Source: Tenericutes bacterium HGW-Tenericutes-1 | GTDB taxonomy: Bacteria; Bacillota_I; Bacilli_A; Izemoplasmatales; Hujiaoplasmataceae | DNA: 64,000 bases | Direction of reading: 5' to 3' | Assembly: GCA_002839155.1 (NCBI GenBank) | Contig: PGXM01000009.1 | Span: 1 to 64,000 of the forward strand | In this document: positions 35,372-43,468 of the stretch, in pieces | How the letters are laid out: the number at the start of each line of letters is the position of its first letter | How positions within the stretch are numbered: position 1 is the first letter of the stretch | Translations under genes and position numbers: made by a program | The notes under the pieces: model-generated | Seen by the model: only the letters and a program-made list of their open reading frames with translations | Databases searched by the model: none | What the model was told of the DNA's origin: nothing

Positions 35372-36821
35372 AATAAACCGTCACCTCCATCACTAGTGTT
35401 GAAATATTATTTCTTAATGGAGAAGCCGTCATCCATCTTGATAAATCCGTTGTCGTGTTCGAAATACCATAAGATTCATAGATTTGGATTAAATATTCAG
35501 ATAATTCAAATTCAGTGCTTGCGGTAATTGTCATCGTAATTTTCTTTTCTGCCGTATCAACACTATATTTTGAAATAGATAACGTTCCATTTATATAGAA
35601 TAATAAATCTTCTAAATAAACTGAAGGCGATGCTTCAAGCGATTGTAGCGCATTATAGGCTTCATTATACTCAATTTGGGTTTCAGAGTAGTCGTCTTCT
35701 GATTGAATTTCGTCTTGTAATGCTTCTAGTTGTAAGACAAGACTTGCATTCATATTTTCCAGTGTTTGAACTTCCTGAAGTTGTAACTGATAAGGAAGAT
35801 AGAGTAAGGCAAACACAGAAAATATGGCTAAAGCTAATACTAAGATATAGTTGGCATAGAGTTTCGATTTATTTAATCGTTCAATCTTAAAATTAACTTT
35901 AAGTTTAATGTCTTGATTCCCTAAACGGTTAGAGGCATAAGCCAAATGTGTTACTTTTGATTGTTCTAAAAGTAAAGCATCAAATTCTGACATATCCACT
36001 AAAGTCGTGATAAATGATTTGAGTCGTAATCCCATCTTTTCAACAAAAATCGTTTGATCAATTTGATCATTTAGATTGAAAATCAAGGTATTATAAATGT
36101 TATTTTTATCTTTTCTTAAATTATATCGATAGTAATTTGCGATTCTCTCAATATAACTTTCAACCGTATCATAAAACTCTTCGCCAATTCCATCAACATC
36201 TTCTATCATTGAGAAAACTGGAATACCTTCTTCGAAGACATGAATTGACATCATTCTTTCAAAGATGGTCACGAGTAACGTGTTATTGATATCGTATTCA
36301 GTTTTCTTTGAGTAACATTGATACATCGCTAAGGATGGCAAATCAATCTTGATTTCCTTTGCGCCTAAACGTTCAAATACATCATAATAGTCATTAATTA
36401 AATTGTCATCTGCTATGAATAAGATGACTTTGTATTCATCTTCCATTTCTAAGTTGACGAAATGGGAGATGATTGGGTTTTGAAATGGAAAATTAAGACC
36501 CATATTTTTTGTATCGGATAAATAGTTTTCAATCGACCGTTTTTGTAAATCAGACTTCTTAACGGTGATTTCTCTAATTAAAACATTTTGTTCCTGAATG
36601 ACTAAACGAACCGTTCTGGGTTTAATGGCTTTTTCTTTATAAAATGACTGTAATAGTTTCAATAAAGCATTGGGATCATGGAGATATCCATTCTCGATGA
36701 TTCCAGAATCAAGCGGAAATGAACCAAAATTCGATAAGGCATCCTTCGTTTCATTTTGTTGAAACAGCCCTATCGTATAATCGGTCATAAAGATTGATAA
36801 ATCAGATTTGTTTTTCTTCAT
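35364..36821 (-). CDS. PilM-PilN fusion protein
   Basis: 485 residues. Residues 1 to about 300 look like PilM, the actin-like cytoplasmic partner of type IV pili (RTVRLVIQEQNVLIREI, RIANYYRYNL, IFNLNDQID). Near residue 320 a single TM helix (YILVLALAIFSVFALLYLP) is followed by a coiled coil (LENMNASLVLQLEALQDEI) and a small alpha/beta domain, the PilN layout. PilM normally binds the short cytoplasmic N-terminus of a separate PilN, so this is a natural fusion of two interacting subunits. Lies between prepilin peptidase and PilO-like genes. Confidence 0.78.
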   Translation of the reverse strand: MKKNKSDLSIFMTDYTIGLFQQNETKDALSNFGSFPLDSGIIENGYLHDPNALLKLLQSFYKEKAIKPRTVRLVIQEQNVLIREITVKKSDLQKRSIENYLSDTKNMGLNFPFQNPIISHFVNLEMEDEYKVILFIADDNLINDYYDVFERLGAKEIKIDLPSLAMYQCYSKKTEYDINNTLLVTIFERMMSIHVFEEGIPVFSMIEDVDGIGEEFYDTVESYIERIANYYRYNLRKDKNNIYNTLIFNLNDQIDQTIFVEKMGLRLKSFITTLVDMSEFDALLLEQSKVTHLAYASNRLGNQDIKLKVNFKIERLNKSKLYANYILVLALAIFSVFALLYLPYQLQLQEVQTLENMNASLVLQLEALQDEIQSEDDYSETQIEYNEAYNALQSLEASPSVYLEDLLFYINGTLSISKYSVDTAEKKITMTITASTEFELSEYLIQIYESYGISNTTTDLSRWMTASPLRNNISTLVMEVTVYYA

Positions 36822-36827
36822 AGATTA

Positions 36828-37580
36828 TCACATCCCTAGTAAACTTAAATACCATTGAATTAATGCTGATCCAAAGAAATAACTAACTAATACTCCTAAA
36901 AAGATAAAAGGAACTAATGGCAGATACGATGATTTTGCTTTCTTTCTAGCAGTAGCAAAAATAACACCAAATATTGAAGCTAAGAATAAAGATAAAAATG
37001 ATTCTGGTAATAATAAAACAAAACCGATAAAGAGATAGAGTTTGACGTCTCCACCGCCTAATACTTCTTTTTTAGCGTAAAGTTTGCCTAGAAATAAGAT
37101 TAAGAACAACAGACCAAACATAACGAGTGAAGAGATTAAGTAATCTGTAAAACTGCCTTGAATGATGCGGACGATGATAATAGGAATGATGCCAATCATC
37201 CAAAGTTTATCGATTACAATCATTTGGTTAATATCAGATAATGATTCTGCGAGCAATACAAGAATCATGATTAAAGCAACAATTAATTCAAGTTCAAATC
37301 CAATTAAGAGATAAGATATTACAAACAAGAATCCTCCTATTAATTCAGTTATTAAATAGGAAATAGATATCTTTTCATGGCAAAAATGACATTTGCCTTT
37401 ATTAATTAGATATCCGATGATTGGTAGTACATCGATAAATCTAAGATCGACATGACAATTAGGGCAATAACTTCTACCCAAGAGAGTTTCCTTATGCGGT
37501 AGTCGGTACGCAACTAGTTGGATAAAAGAAGCTAATAGACTTCCAAATAAAAAGAATAGAATCGAATATACTGCAGTCAT
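36828..37580 (-). CDS. Prepilin peptidase (A24 family)
   Basis: 250 residues. N-terminal zinc motif CPNCHVDLRF...CHFCHEK (two CxxC), then about seven TM helices with the two catalytic aspartates in SDINQMIVID and GGGDVKLY. It cleaves the leader of type IV prepilins and N-methylates the new end. First gene of the pilD-pilMN-pilO operon. ATG 37580 lacks a clear ribosome site. Confidence 0.92.
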   Translation of the reverse strand: MTAVYSILFFLFGSLLASFIQLVAYRLPHKETLLGRSYCPNCHVDLRFIDVLPIIGYLINKGKCHFCHEKISISYLITELIGGFLFVISYLLIGFELELIVALIMILVLLAESLSDINQMIVIDKLWMIGIIPIIIVRIIQGSFTDYLISSLVMFGLLFLILFLGKLYAKKEVLGGGDVKLYLFIGFVLLLPESFLSLFLASIFGVIFATARKKAKSSYLPLVPFIFLGVLVSYFFGSALIQWYLSLLGM

Positions 37581-37629
37581 TATGTCAAATTGCGCTTTAT
37601 TGCATGATTAAGCGCTTCTCCTGTACTCT

Positions 37630-37658
37630 ATTATACAATTTTTAGATAAATCTAACAA
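37630..37658 (-). promoter_or_regulatory. Promoter of prepilin peptidase operon
   Basis: Minus strand TTGTTA (37658-37653), 17 nt, TATAAT (37635-37630), about 50 nt before the start. Confidence 0.65.
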
Positions 37659-37678
37659 TAATAGATTGTATTAAAAAG

Positions 37679-37703
37679 AAAAAAGGGGATGAACCCCTTT
37701 TTA
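37679..37703 (-). terminator. Terminator after major pilin
   Basis: AAAAGGGG-ATGAA-CCCCTTTT, 8-bp stem with T-rich tail on the minus strand. Confidence 0.85.
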
Positions 37704-37723
37704 ATAATTACTAGAAAATGAAA

Positions 37724-38128
37724 TTAAACAGCAGGTGCAACTTGGAAACCGTTTAAGAAGATGGTCGTATATTCTGCTGGGAAATCTACTGATACTCCGG
37801 TAGTGATATCAAAAGTTATTGCAGAAGTTAAAATTGGAGTGGTTCCAGCTGCCTCTTCAGAGAATTCCCATGAAGAGTCCAAAGTAATATAATCTTCAGA
37901 TACTAAAGTAGCGAGTGTCACAGAAGTCTCATCTGGTTCAGCAGCTTTATAAAGTTCTGCAGCATCTATGATGTTAGCCCATTGTGCTTCAGCTGCGTTT
38001 TGTTTTTGGTTTTCAATCAAGTTTCCAATAGTAGGAACAGCGATAGCTGCAATGATTCCTAAGATGATAATAACTGCGAGTAATTCAACTAGCGTAACGC
38101 CTCTTTTGTTTTTTAATAAATTCGTCAT
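37724..38128 (-). CDS. Type IV major pilin-like prepilin
   Basis: 134 residues. Class III leader KNKRG followed by VTLVELLAVIIILGIIAAIAVP: cleavage after Gly, Glu at +5. The globular part is short (about 95 residues) with no cysteine. It has its own promoter and ends in a strong terminator, as expected for an abundantly made subunit, so it is the likely major pilin. Confidence 0.9.
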   Translation of the reverse strand: MTNLLKNKRGVTLVELLAVIIILGIIAAIAVPTIGNLIENQKQNAAEAQWANIIDAAELYKAAEPDETSVTLATLVSEDYITLDSSWEFSEEAAGTTPILTSAITFDITTGVSVDFPAEYTTIFLNGFQVAPAV

Positions 38129-38170
38129 TTTTTATAAATCCCCTTTTTTTATTTTTTATTTTCTTAATTA

Positions 38171-38198
38171 ATTCTATCATAATGAGTTCATTTGTCAA
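38171..38198 (-). promoter_or_regulatory. Promoter of the major pilin
   Basis: Minus strand TTGACA (38198-38193), 16 nt, TAGAAT (38176-38171). A separate promoter inside the pilus cluster, just after the pilC-like stop. Confidence 0.65.
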
Positions 38199-38239
38199 TG
38201 GTTCCATCTAATATTATTCGCTATTTTACGCAATTAATA

Positions 38240-39460
38240 CTAGATTTGACCACCCAAAGAAAGCATTGGTAACATAATCGCTAACATCATAACTCCTACA
38301 ATGGCATAGACAAAAATGAGCAAGATAGGTTGAATTGCATTTTTGAGTTGTTCGACCCTTAATTCTGATACACCATTATAGTAAGTGGATAGGTTTTCCA
38401 TCAATTTTGGAATATCCCCAGTCTTCTCGCCTGTATTAATCATTTTTGACATAATTGAATCGATATATTTGCTTTCTTCAAAAGCTTTTGAGAATGGTTT
38501 ACCGTCTTCGATATAATTTAACGTCTTGATAATTAATTCTTTATACACAATATTTGTCAATAATCCTTTAATCGTTTGTAACGCTTTTATCGAGTTAATT
38601 CCTCTTGATAACATCTGTGATAATGAATTCGCAATCATAATTTGATTGTTCATTTGGATTAACTTGCCAAAAATCGGAAAATTAAGATTAAAAACCGTCA
38701 ATCCATAATGAAACTTAGGCACATATTTATTAAGGATAAAAGTCGCGATAAAAATCAAACCAATAGATCCAAATAAGGGTATTGCATACGCTGCGACAAA
38801 ATCCCCTGCATCTAAAAAGAATTGAGTGATTCCAGGTAATTCTGCGCCTTCAAACGAAGCAAATAAATTTGTAATATTAGGAAATACAAAGAGTAACATC
38901 CCAACAGCGATTAGTAATGCGGCCACAAGATATATAATCGGCATTCTTACAGCCCCTTTAATACCCTGAGAAATCTTCATTTGTCTTTCATAATAATCTG
39001 CCATCTTTAAAACGGTATTGGGAAGATCTCCCGATAATTCTCCAATTTCAATCATTTGAACTAACATCGTTGGAAATTCTTTCGGTTGTTTGGCTAACGC
39101 CTTTGAAAAAGAAAAACCGTTATAAACTTGCTGATACAGTTCAAAATAGAGCTTTCTTAATAGACGACTATCTTGTTGTAAAGCTAGTAACTCTAACGCT
39201 GTCATGATATTTACGCCAGCGTTTAATAAGGACCCTAACTGCTTCAAAAAGAAGATTAAGGCTTTATCATTCATCAACTTACCAATGGTAATGGAATTCA
39301 ATTTAGCTAAAAAACTTGAATACTCCGTCATACTCTTAACGGTATAATTCTTCGTTTGCAAATACTTAATACTCACACTTTTATTGAGTGCTTCAATTCG
39401 GCCTTTAATGACTTTACCGTCGGCTGTTAAAGCAACATACTTAAAATTTCTGAGCTCCAT
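38240..39460 (-). CDS. PilC/GspF family inner-membrane platform protein
   Basis: 406 residues, full length. N-terminal FKYVALTADGKVIKGRIEA, two T2SSF domains (FLKQLGSLLNAGVNIMTALELLA; NSLSQMLSRGINSIKAL) each with the conserved glycine-rich loop, and TGEKTGDIPKLMENL. Three TM helices. It is the membrane platform that couples the PilB ATPase to pilin polymerisation. Starts 10 nt after pilB. Confidence 0.92.
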   Translation of the reverse strand: MELRNFKYVALTADGKVIKGRIEALNKSVSIKYLQTKNYTVKSMTEYSSFLAKLNSITIGKLMNDKALIFFLKQLGSLLNAGVNIMTALELLALQQDSRLLRKLYFELYQQVYNGFSFSKALAKQPKEFPTMLVQMIEIGELSGDLPNTVLKMADYYERQMKISQGIKGAVRMPIIYLVAALLIAVGMLLFVFPNITNLFASFEGAELPGITQFFLDAGDFVAAYAIPLFGSIGLIFIATFILNKYVPKFHYGLTVFNLNFPIFGKLIQMNNQIMIANSLSQMLSRGINSIKALQTIKGLLTNIVYKELIIKTLNYIEDGKPFSKAFEESKYIDSIMSKMINTGEKTGDIPKLMENLSTYYNGVSELRVEQLKNAIQPILLIFVYAIVGVMMLAIMLPMLSLGGQI

Positions 39461-39469
39461 CTTAGCCTC

Positions 39470-41128
39470 CTATTCACTAGCGACCTTCATAACTTCTTCA
39501 AGTGTCGTAACCCCTGCTTTAACTTTATCTAGTCCTGATTGCATGATGGTGACTAACCCTTCACTTTGAGCTTGTTTTTCTAACTCACTCATAGGAGCAT
39601 TTTCCGCAATCAGTTTTTGCATTCCTTTAGTAATCGGTAGCACTTCAAAAATACCAACACGGCCTGCATATCCTTTATAGTTACAAGATGGACATCCTTT
39701 AGCACGTTTGACAGATTTAACATCTATATGGTATTTATCAAACATTGATTTTTCTGCTTCTGTAGGGGCATCATGGGTAGAACATTCAGGACATAATCTT
39801 CTTACTAAACGCTGTGAAACAATGCCAGTTAAGGAAGAAGCAATTAAGAAAGGTTCAATATCCATGTCCAGTAATCTTGTGATTGTTTTAATCGCATTGT
39901 TGGTATGAATTGTGGATAAGACTAAGTGACCGGTTAAAGAGGCTCTAATCGAGATTTCAGCGGTTTCCACGTCACGGATTTCACCAATCATGATTATATT
40001 AGGGTCTTGCCTTAAAATCGATCTTAACGCATTAGCGAAGGTCAAATCAACATCAGGATGAACCTGAACTTGATTGACACCTGCCATTTTAATTTCAACG
40101 GGGTCTTCAACCGTAACGATATTCACATTCGGATTATTGAGTTCATTGAGACACGCATACAAGGTTGTGGTTTTACCAGAACCTGTCGGTCCACTGACTA
40201 AAACAATTCCATTCGGTTGCGCAATCATTTGCCTTAGTTGTCGTTCTTCTTTTTGACTTAATCCAATGGAATGGATTTTATTCATCGTACCGGATAAATC
40301 TAAGATACGCATAACGACTTTCTCACCGCGAACGGTCGGTAAAGTTGATATTCTTAAATCCAAAGTTTTTTGTTGGATTAAGGTTTGAATTCGACCATCT
40401 TGTGGGACTCTCGTTTCGGTGATATCCATCCCAGACATTACTTTAATCCGGCTAATCATTTGATTATGGATTTTAATTGGAAATTCTCTAACTGTATCTA
40501 AAACACCATCAATACGGTATCTTACCAATGTTTTTTCATCAAGCGGGTCAATATGAATATCACTTGCGCGTTGGAAAACAGCGGAGGTTAAAATTTGATT
40601 GACGAGTTTCACCATCGGTGTTTCGTCAAAATCATTTTCTTCATCCAAGGTTTCTTCTTCAAGCATAATATTTTGTTTGACGCCTAATGCTTCTAGTGTT
40701 CTTGTAAAACCATAATATTTTTCAATTTGTGTAATAATATCATTTTTAGGAGCAGAGTACGCTTTGGGACGGTAACCTGTGATCATTCTTAATTCTTCAC
40801 TGACAGCGAAGTCTAAGGGATCTGAGGTTGCGAACATTAAGCGGTTGCCTTCAATTCTTAAAGGAATGATATTATTTCTTCGACAGAAATTTTCGTCGAT
40901 TAACCCTAAGACAAGGCTATCAATCGTAAAATTAATTAAAGAAATTCTTTGAACGCCGGTAGAAGCTTCCAAAGCTTTTAAGATTTGCATTTCTGAGACA
41001 ATCTTCATTCGAACGAGAGTTTCGCCTAAACGTTCGTCTGTTTTTTGTTCTTTTAATGCTTTTTTAAGTTCTTCTTCGGTAATAACATGTTCTTTTAATA
41101 AAACGTCACCTATCCGTTTTAATGCCAT
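39470..41128 (-). CDS. PilB/GspE family pilus assembly ATPase with MshEN domain
   Basis: About 552 residues. Residues 3-50 show the two-part MshEN pattern: KRIGDVLLKEHVITEEELKKAL..Q then ERLGETLVRMKIVSEMQILKAL, known to bind c-di-GMP in MshE-type ATPases. The ATPase core has Walker A GPTGSGKTTT near residue 316, Asp box EDPVEI, Walker B IMIGEIRD and His box LSTIHTNNA. A four-Cys zinc module CPEC...CPSC follows. It powers pilus extension. ATG 41128 overlaps the stop of the upstream gene; no retraction ATPase PilT is in the window. Confidence 0.93.
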   Translation of the reverse strand: MALKRIGDVLLKEHVITEEELKKALKEQKTDERLGETLVRMKIVSEMQILKALEASTGVQRISLINFTIDSLVLGLIDENFCRRNNIIPLRIEGNRLMFATSDPLDFAVSEELRMITGYRPKAYSAPKNDIITQIEKYYGFTRTLEALGVKQNIMLEEETLDEENDFDETPMVKLVNQILTSAVFQRASDIHIDPLDEKTLVRYRIDGVLDTVREFPIKIHNQMISRIKVMSGMDITETRVPQDGRIQTLIQQKTLDLRISTLPTVRGEKVVMRILDLSGTMNKIHSIGLSQKEERQLRQMIAQPNGIVLVSGPTGSGKTTTLYACLNELNNPNVNIVTVEDPVEIKMAGVNQVQVHPDVDLTFANALRSILRQDPNIIMIGEIRDVETAEISIRASLTGHLVLSTIHTNNAIKTITRLLDMDIEPFLIASSLTGIVSQRLVRRLCPECSTHDAPTEAEKSMFDKYHIDVKSVKRAKGCPSCNYKGYAGRVGIFEVLPITKGMQKLIAENAPMSELEKQAQSEGLVTIMQSGLDKVKAGVTTLEEVMKVASE

Positions 41129-41129
41129 A

Positions 41130-42332
41130 TTATTCACCGTCCTTCAAGTATGTATAATAGTGATATACTGCATTCACTGCCATCGTTTCTTCTTCATACA
41201 ACGTTATAGTTTCTGTTTCACCAGAGAGTAAAGTTTCTGTTCTTGTATAAGCGATAATAGAACCATTAACACCGGGTGTTACTAAAACGCGGTAGGTTAT
41301 ATCTTCTGTGGTTTCATCCCATATTTCAACATTAGCGGTGAATTCATTAACGGATTCATCTTCAAAATTTAAATCTTGGAAAGGAATAGATGTGAGAATG
41401 GTTGTAGATGATGAAAACGTTGAGATAAAAGGATATGAATCTAGAGTAAATAAAAGTTCATTATCGCTTTCTTTATAGACAGTTATAGTTAGAGAATATT
41501 CCAAAGGATTATAGAATGAAAAATCAAATTGATTAACGCTTAAAATCCTGACATTCATCCCTGCTTCTGCCCAAGTAGGCATGATGGGATATTGTTCAAA
41601 GGTGTAATTCGTCATCGGTGAATTACGAAGTAATTTTTGCATTGCAGAAGCGATAATACTAAGTTGTTCGTTGGTGAAAGTCGAATCTTTGAATGTCTCA
41701 AGTAACGAAAAACGTGTTTTTGGTTCAATGGTAATCTCATAGACTGATTCAGATACAATCGCATTGACGAAATCACTAGACAAATTCGACACAAGTGCCA
41801 TATTCATAGAATGAGTCGGTAATGTCTCGGGCAAAAAATCCTTTAACAGATACGTTTTAAATGTTTTTAAACTGCCCATATCATTTAAAACATGGGATAC
41901 GAAAGACTCAACGTCAAACCCCACGATAATTTCGTTAGTAAACGAAATATTTAATTGATCAACAAGCAAGTTTTTATTATCTTCGGTAATCGTAAAATAA
42001 GCCTGATTTTTAACACCTGTTTCTAAATTAGAAAGCGTTGATGAAATATCAAACTGAAATAAATCTAAATTTATCTCATACGTATATCCTTGAAAAACAA
42101 CAACGTAGGTTGCTTCAGATTGCCATAAAGAAACTTTTTGATTCAAAACCGATTCATAGTCACTTTCATCAAGGCCGCCTAAATAAATATACCCAACACT
42201 GGTATCATCATTATTATTCCCAATTCCTAAAACACCCATCGTCGATGCCGCAAAAGCGATCGATGATGCGAACACAAGAATTGATACAACGAGATAGATA
42301 TTACGTTTTATACTTAATAGAATATTCTTCAA
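41130..42332 (-). CDS. Membrane-anchored pilus-locus protein, possibly VanW-like
   Basis: About 400 residues. One N-terminal TM segment or signal anchor (YLVVSILVFASSIAFAAS), the rest extracytoplasmic. The tail ITAYTRTETLLSGETETITLYEE and the preceding beta-rich stretch loosely resemble the end of VanW-domain proteins; the repeat-like N-terminal half resembles their peptidoglycan-binding part. First gene of the pilB-pilC operon, so a role in anchoring or guiding the pilus through the envelope is inferred. TTG 42332 lies 6 nt after GAGGTG; GTG 42341 overlaps that site. Confidence 0.55.
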   Translation of the reverse strand: MKNILLSIKRNIYLVVSILVFASSIAFAASTMGVLGIGNNNDDTSVGYIYLGGLDESDYESVLNQKVSLWQSEATYVVVFQGYTYEINLDLFQFDISSTLSNLETGVKNQAYFTITEDNKNLLVDQLNISFTNEIIVGFDVESFVSHVLNDMGSLKTFKTYLLKDFLPETLPTHSMNMALVSNLSSDFVNAIVSESVYEITIEPKTRFSLLETFKDSTFTNEQLSIIASAMQKLLRNSPMTNYTFEQYPIMPTWAEAGMNVRILSVNQFDFSFYNPLEYSLTITVYKESDNELLFTLDSYPFISTFSSSTTILTSIPFQDLNFEDESVNEFTANVEIWDETTEDITYRVLVTPGVNGSIIAYTRTETLLSGETETITLYEEETMAVNAVYHYYTYLKDGE

Positions 42333-42430
42333 TCGTATCACCTCTATTAATCTATTATATCAAAATCAAGGTCATTAACAATCGATATTTGTGAAATAAT
42401 GGCAATAATTAGCCAAAATATCATAAATAA

Positions 42431-42460
42431 TTGAATAAAAATCATAAAATATATTATAAT
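42431..42460 (+). promoter_or_regulatory. Promoter of minor pilin operon
   Basis: TTGAAT (42431-42436), 18 nt, TATAAT (42455-42460), 27 nt before ATG 42488. It is divergent from the pilB operon. Confidence 0.6.
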
Positions 42461-42487
42461 GAATGTAGAAAGAATCGAGGTGAGGTT

Positions 42488-42934
42488 ATGCGTAAATTGT
42501 TAAATCATAAAGGATTCTCGATGATTGAAGCGATTGCTTCAGTCTTTATCATTACGCTTGTCATCACCTCAGCGATTACTATCATTATTAATATTAGAAA
42601 TCAAACACTCGCTGCAAATGAGAAAATTGTTGCGACACAAGTCGGAACTTTGATTCGCGATGATTTAATTCAAACCTTGGATTACGCTACTGTATCGACT
42701 TGGATGAATGGAACTTCAAAAACCGTCACTTCGACGACATGTGGCGTTGGAACCCCTGTTTCCTGCAGTTTTTTCCAATATACTTCCAATAACTTAATCT
42801 ATGACGAAGAACTCATTATCACATTTTTAACCCCGACAGCTGACGATAACAATTATCAAGTCATTCATTTCGCAATTACGATTGTCTACTATCAAACGAG
42901 AGAGTTAGAATTGGTGGGGATGATTTATGAATAG
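42488..42934 (+). CDS. Minor prepilin (GspI-like)
   Basis: 148 residues. Leader MRKLLNHKG then FSMIEAIASVFIITLVITS: class III signal with Glu at +5. Two cysteines (TTCGVGTPVSC) could form a loop-closing disulfide. ATG 42488 follows GAGGTGAGG. It overlaps the next pilin gene by 8 nt. Order and signature suggest a GspI/PilV-type tip subunit. Confidence 0.85.
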   Translation: MRKLLNHKGFSMIEAIASVFIITLVITSAITIIINIRNQTLAANEKIVATQVGTLIRDDLIQTLDYATVSTWMNGTSKTVTSTTCGVGTPVSCSFFQYTSNNLIYDEELIITFLTPTADDNNYQVIHFAITIVYYQTRELELVGMIYE

Positions 42935-43451
42935 AAGAGGCGTTACTTTAGTTGAATTATTAGGAGCGACCGTTATTCTAGGACTTATCATTGGCTTAAT
43001 CGCATCTGTCTTTGCTTTAATTAATAAAGCCACAGAAAGCATTGAAATTGAATCAAGAGCGAATAGCACTGGAATGCTTGTGGTTAGAATATTAGAAGAA
43101 TCAATGCTCGACTTCGAACCCAAAGATTATTCAACTTGTCCACCAAATAACTGTATTACATTAGAATCTGAATTTTCGTATACGTTTAATGAAACAATAG
43201 GGGATTTTGAATTAACACCCCATAACCCGATCTTAGAACATGAAATACAAATTACTAACACACCAGAATTACTTATCAATGGTGTCGCCTACGATTTTGG
43301 TGAAATGATTCTTTTAAACACTTCTTCTATTACAGCAACAACGATTGGATCAAGTGTGACGATCGTCATTAAACTAGACTTGCAAGCGATTAACGGTAAA
43401 ATCTATCAATTTACCGCAGATCATCATTTTAATATTCAGCCTACACCATAA
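42927..43451 (+). CDS. Minor prepilin (GspJ-like)
   Basis: 174 residues. Very short leader MNRRG then VTLVELLGATVILGLIIGLIAS with Glu +5. The globular part has CPPNNC. Middle gene of the minor pilin operon; in type II/IV systems the I-J-K order builds the tip complex. Confidence 0.85.
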   Translation: MNRRGVTLVELLGATVILGLIIGLIASVFALINKATESIEIESRANSTGMLVVRILEESMLDFEPKDYSTCPPNNCITLESEFSYTFNETIGDFELTPHNPILEHEIQITNTPELLINGVAYDFGEMILLNTSSITATTIGSSVTIVIKLDLQAINGKIYQFTADHHFNIQPTP

Positions 43452-43468
43452 TGAATAGGAGGTATCTT

